Assembly: GCA_035539855.1 (NCBI GenBank)
Contig: DATLHO010000207.1
Span: 1-35,606 of the forward strand
Direction: 5' to 3'
Origin: DATLHO01 sp035539855
GTDB lineage: Bacteria > Bacteroidota > Ignavibacteria > OLB7
DNA length: 35,606 nucleotides
Shown: positions 33,249-35,606 of the stretch, piece after piece
How positions within the stretch are numbered: the stretch's first letter is position 1
Layout of the letters: every line of letters starts with the position of its first letter
Notes under the pieces: model-generated
What the model was told of the DNA's origin: nothing
Databases searched by the model: none
Seen by the model: only the letters and a program-made list of their open reading frames with translations
Translations under genes and position numbers: made by a program

Positions 33249-33731
33249 ATGCGCCGCCTGCTCGCCTCTCTGGTGGTCTTTCTGCCGCTCTGCCTTTCCG
33301 CCTGCGCTTCGTACGCTGTCCATCTGTACTCCGATCCTCGACTTCTCCAGGTGATCGATGAGCGCATCGTGCTCACCGACGGCGAGAGCGACTCGAGCGA
33401 TCCGCTCGCGGTGCTCATGCGCGGCGATTCGGTCGTCGTCATCGGCGAGCGCCGAAATAACTGGGAGTACGAGCAGGACATGCACGACCGCACGTACGTC
33501 GTGTACTACAACAGCCGGCGCGCCTATGTGCCGTATCGCTCGCTGATCACGCGCGAGCAGTATGCGTCGATGTACGGCGTGACCGCCCCGGCCACGGCGG
33601 CAACGGCAGCCCCGGCGGCGCCGAGCTCGACGGTCGGCACCGGGGGAGGGACGCCCGACTCGGTCTCGACCGGAAGCACGCCCACGAACAACCCGACCGG
33701 CGGACCCAGCACGAGACGGCGCCGGCGGTGA
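33249..33731 (+). CDS. Small lipoprotein, possibly SH3-like
   Basis: A 160-residue protein with a lipoprotein signal (MRRLLASLVVFLPLCLSAC, lipid Cys19). Residues ~35-100 could form a small beta domain (SVVVIGERRNNWEYEQD ... TYVVYYNSRRAYVPYRSL) like bacterial SH3 folds. The last ~50 residues are Ala/Thr/Ser/Gly/Pro-rich and end in RRRRR, probably unstructured. GGAGG lies 5 bases before the ATG, one of the best ribosome-binding sites in the window. Function unknown. lpxK follows 94 bases later, so an envelope role is plausible. Confidence 0.75.
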   Translation: MRRLLASLVVFLPLCLSACASYAVHLYSDPRLLQVIDERIVLTDGESDSSDPLAVLMRGDSVVVIGERRNNWEYEQDMHDRTYVVYYNSRRAYVPYRSLITREQYASMYGVTAPATAATAAPAAPSSTVGTGGGTPDSVSTGSTPTNNPTGGPSTRRRRR

Positions 33732-33825
33732 TTCCTCACCGGCGCTGACAATCCCCTTCCTGCGCCAAGCGTCGCTACACTCCGTCGTCCGGCGATCGCC
33801 CCTGCCGGGTTATCTTCGCGGCGCA

Positions 33826-34836
33826 ATGCCGCTTTCAGGAGTTCTCCAGCCTCTTCTGCTGCCCCTTTCCTGGCTCTATGCCGCCGCCGCGGGCTTCGAT
33901 GCCGCACGGCGGCTTCGTCGTGCCTACCACTCGCGGCTTCCAGTGATCTCCGTCGGGAGCATCAGCGTCGGAGGCTCCGGCAAGACGCCACTCGTCCAGC
34001 TCCTGATCGAGCGTCTCCAACACGACCGACCCGTCGCCGTTCTGTCGCGCGGCTATGGTCGGAGAGGCTCCGAGGAGCGGCTGTGGCGCGTCGGAGAGGC
34101 CAGGCCCGACCCGGAGATCCTCGGCGACGAGCCGGCTCTCCTGGCGCGCTCGCTCGAGCGCGGCGCGATCGCGGTCGGTCCCGATCGGGCGCGCCTTCTC
34201 GAGCGATTGGAGAGCTCGCTCCCCGGCGCGGTCGTTCTGCTCGACGACGGGTTTCAGCACCGGCAGCTTGCCCGCGACGTCGACATCGTCGTCATCGACG
34301 GCATCACCGCGAGGGGACCCCATCGCCGTCTGCCGGCCGGCCGGCTCCGGGAAGCTCCGTCGGCAATCAGCCGCGCCGACATGGTCGTCGCCACATCGCT
34401 CACCGCCCGAGCGTTCGCCTTGCGATATGTGCCCGCGGAGAAGATCCACGATGCGGGGATTGCGGCGCGCGGCGTCCGATCGCTCAACGGCGGCGGCCTT
34501 CTGCCGTTCGGAACCGACGTCGTCCTCGTCACCGGCATCGCCCGGCCGGAGCGGGCAAGGGAGACGCTGCTCGAGCTGGGCATGAAGGTCGTGCGACACG
34601 TGAAGTTCCCGGACCATCACCGCTATCGGATGTCCTCGATCGCGCGCATTGAGCGGGAGCTCGCGCGACACCAGGGAGCGGTCCTCGTGACGACCCTCAA
34701 GGACTCCGTGAAGCTCGAGCGCGTCGAGGCGCTCGCGCCGCTGCTGCACGTCGTCGACGTCGCGATGCGCATGAGCGATGAGGAGCGATTTTTGCGCGCC
34801 ATTCGCGAGCGACTCGCACAATCGGGAAAGCGATGA
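33826..34836 (+). CDS. lpxK: Tetraacyldisaccharide 4'-kinase
   Basis: LpxK phosphorylates the 4' position of the lipid A disaccharide precursor at the inner membrane. The 336-residue protein has the N-terminal membrane helix (LQPLLLPLSWLYAAAAGF), a P-loop GGSGKT at 49-54 within PVISVGSISVGGSGKTP, the family motif VLSRGYGRRG, then DEPALLARS and LLDDGFQHRQL near residue 140, and a C-terminal KFPDHHRY with TTLKDSVKL. All are characteristic of LpxK, and length is normal. ATG 33826 has no clear ribosome-binding site. It shows that the organism makes lipid A. Confidence 0.95.
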   Translation: MPLSGVLQPLLLPLSWLYAAAAGFDAARRLRRAYHSRLPVISVGSISVGGSGKTPLVQLLIERLQHDRPVAVLSRGYGRRGSEERLWRVGEARPDPEILGDEPALLARSLERGAIAVGPDRARLLERLESSLPGAVVLLDDGFQHRQLARDVDIVVIDGITARGPHRRLPAGRLREAPSAISRADMVVATSLTARAFALRYVPAEKIHDAGIAARGVRSLNGGGLLPFGTDVVLVTGIARPERARETLLELGMKVVRHVKFPDHHRYRMSSIARIERELARHQGAVLVTTLKDSVKLERVEALAPLLHVVDVAMRMSDEERFLRAIRERLAQSGKR

Positions 34837-34890
34837 GCCCCCGGCACGCCGCCGGCCCGGCCCATCGAGGTTGAACCAGAACATGAGATC

Positions 34891-35606
34891 ATGGGACTGA
34901 CAATCGGGTTATCGAAGGGAAGCGGGAGCCCGAAATTCCGCAACTATTGGAACTGGCTCGAGGCCGCCGGCGACGACATCGAGATCGTCGACCTCTCCGT
35001 GTCGGCGGACCTCGACGCTGACATGGCCCGCATCGACGGTCTGGTCCTGACCGGAGGCTCCGACGTGGCGCCCGAGCACTACGGTCATCCCGAGCTCGAG
35101 CCGATATGCGAGTCAATCGATCGGGCACGCGATGCGATGGAGCTCCGCATGCTCGATCTCGCCGAGGAGCGAGAGCTGCCGGTGCTCGGCATCTGTCGAG
35201 GGCTGCAGGTGCTCAACGTCCACAAGGGCGGAACGCTGATCGCGCACCTGCCGGATCGTGTCGAGGGGGGAGAGGCGCATCAGAAGGAAGGGGAGAGCGA
35301 TCGCCGCCATTCGATCGAGGTGGTTTCCGGAACGCTGCTCTTGAAGGCGGCTGGCGACACTGTCGGGGAGGTCAACTCGGCCCACCATCAGGCAATCGAC
35401 CAGCTCGGCCCCGGCCTCATGGTCGCCGCCCGCTCCGCGGATGGAGTCATCGAGGCGATAGAGCTCGCCGGCAAGATGGCGGCGCCCTACCTGCTCGGCG
35501 TTCAATGGCACCCGGAGCGAATGACCGATCAGGACAGCGGCCTTTCATCCGGGGTGCGCGAACAGTTTCTCTTCGAGGCGCGCAGCGCCCGCATCCTCTC
35601 GGGGGT
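34891..35606 (+). CDS. Class I glutamine amidotransferase-like peptidase (PuuD-like), 3'-truncated
   Basis: The frame stays open from ATG 34891 through the window end without a stop, so the gene continues outside; about 238 residues are visible. The catalytic cysteine is C102 in VLGICRGLQVLNV, and the His/Glu pair is H207/E209 in GVQWHPE. The N terminus (MGLTIGLSKGSGSPKFRNY, LTGGSDVAPEHYG) fits the gamma-glutamyl-gamma-aminobutyrate hydrolase (PuuD) branch, which cleaves gamma-glutamyl amides. ATG 34891 begins 54 bases after the lpxK stop. Nearly the whole domain is present, so only a short C-terminal piece is missing. Confidence 0.88.
   Translation, partial: MGLTIGLSKGSGSPKFRNYWNWLEAAGDDIEIVDLSVSADLDADMARIDGLVLTGGSDVAPEHYGHPELEPICESIDRARDAMELRMLDLAEERELPVLGICRGLQVLNVHKGGTLIAHLPDRVEGGEAHQKEGESDRRHSIEVVSGTLLLKAAGDTVGEVNSAHHQAIDQLGPGLMVAARSADGVIEAIELAGKMAAPYLLGVQWHPERMTDQDSGLSSGVREQFLFEARSARILSG

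Noticed and set aside
33811..33818. TATCTTCG just before lpxK as a -7 element
   Set aside because: No TTG lies 20 bases upstream, and the start codon is only 8 bases downstream.

Overview
The window is a GC-rich, gene-dense stretch of a Gram-negative chromosome, complete except for a thiolase cut at the left edge and a glutamine amidotransferase cut at the right. Several features point to the Bacteroidota/Chlorobiota side of the FCB group: a PorV/PorQ-family protein beside a BNR-repeat protein with a type IX secretion-like C-terminal domain, a PD40-OmpA protein, a fused 2-oxoacid dehydrogenase E1, a Bacteroidota-style sugar nucleotidyltransferase/hexapeptide protein, and promoters of the form TTG-N20-TAnnTTTG (the Bacteroidota -33/-7 type) in front of both tRNA genes. 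The high GC would suit a Kapaibacteria-like or Rhodothermia-like lineage, but the sequence alone cannot fix the phylum. lpxK and two outer-membrane proteins confirm an LPS-type outer membrane.

Layout. 1-1053 (+) is a partial PcaF-like thiolase ending at a hairpin terminator. 4684-1141 (-) is a two-gene unit: PorV-like protein, then its probable cargo. 4909-8967 (+) holds tRNA-Gly, an NAD-type isocitrate/isopropylmalate-family dehydrogenase with a DUF4149 membrane protein, tRNA-Ser with a textbook terminator, and a GlmU-like protein overlapping a lipoprotein. 9059-11404 is a single-gene unit for the fused E1. 11566-24807 (+) is a long co-directional block: PD40-OmpA, GT-C glycosyltransferase, an unusual membrane-anchored STAND-like ATPase, long-form NfeD protease, POTRA/barrel outer-membrane protein, then four signalling genes (PAS kinase, receiver-TPR, small soluble kinase, NtrC-type regulator). 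prfB (+) follows with its programmed +1 frameshift.

Between prfB and the convergent minus-strand operon lies a small array of GGGGACA-type repeats, with inverted copies across a central hairpin (26028-26264). The minus-strand operon (32894-26264) encodes a penicillin-acylase-family hydrolase, MnmA, a MoxR-type AAA ATPase and its VWA partner. A 354-base divergent region separates it from a small lipoprotein, lpxK and the truncated amidotransferase.

The points most worth following up are the consistent promoter geometry, the inverted repeat array, the STAND-like ATPase with a C-terminal membrane hairpin and coiled coils, and the four-gene phosphorelay cluster. Nothing here looks like a phage, IS element, plasmid or CRISPR locus.
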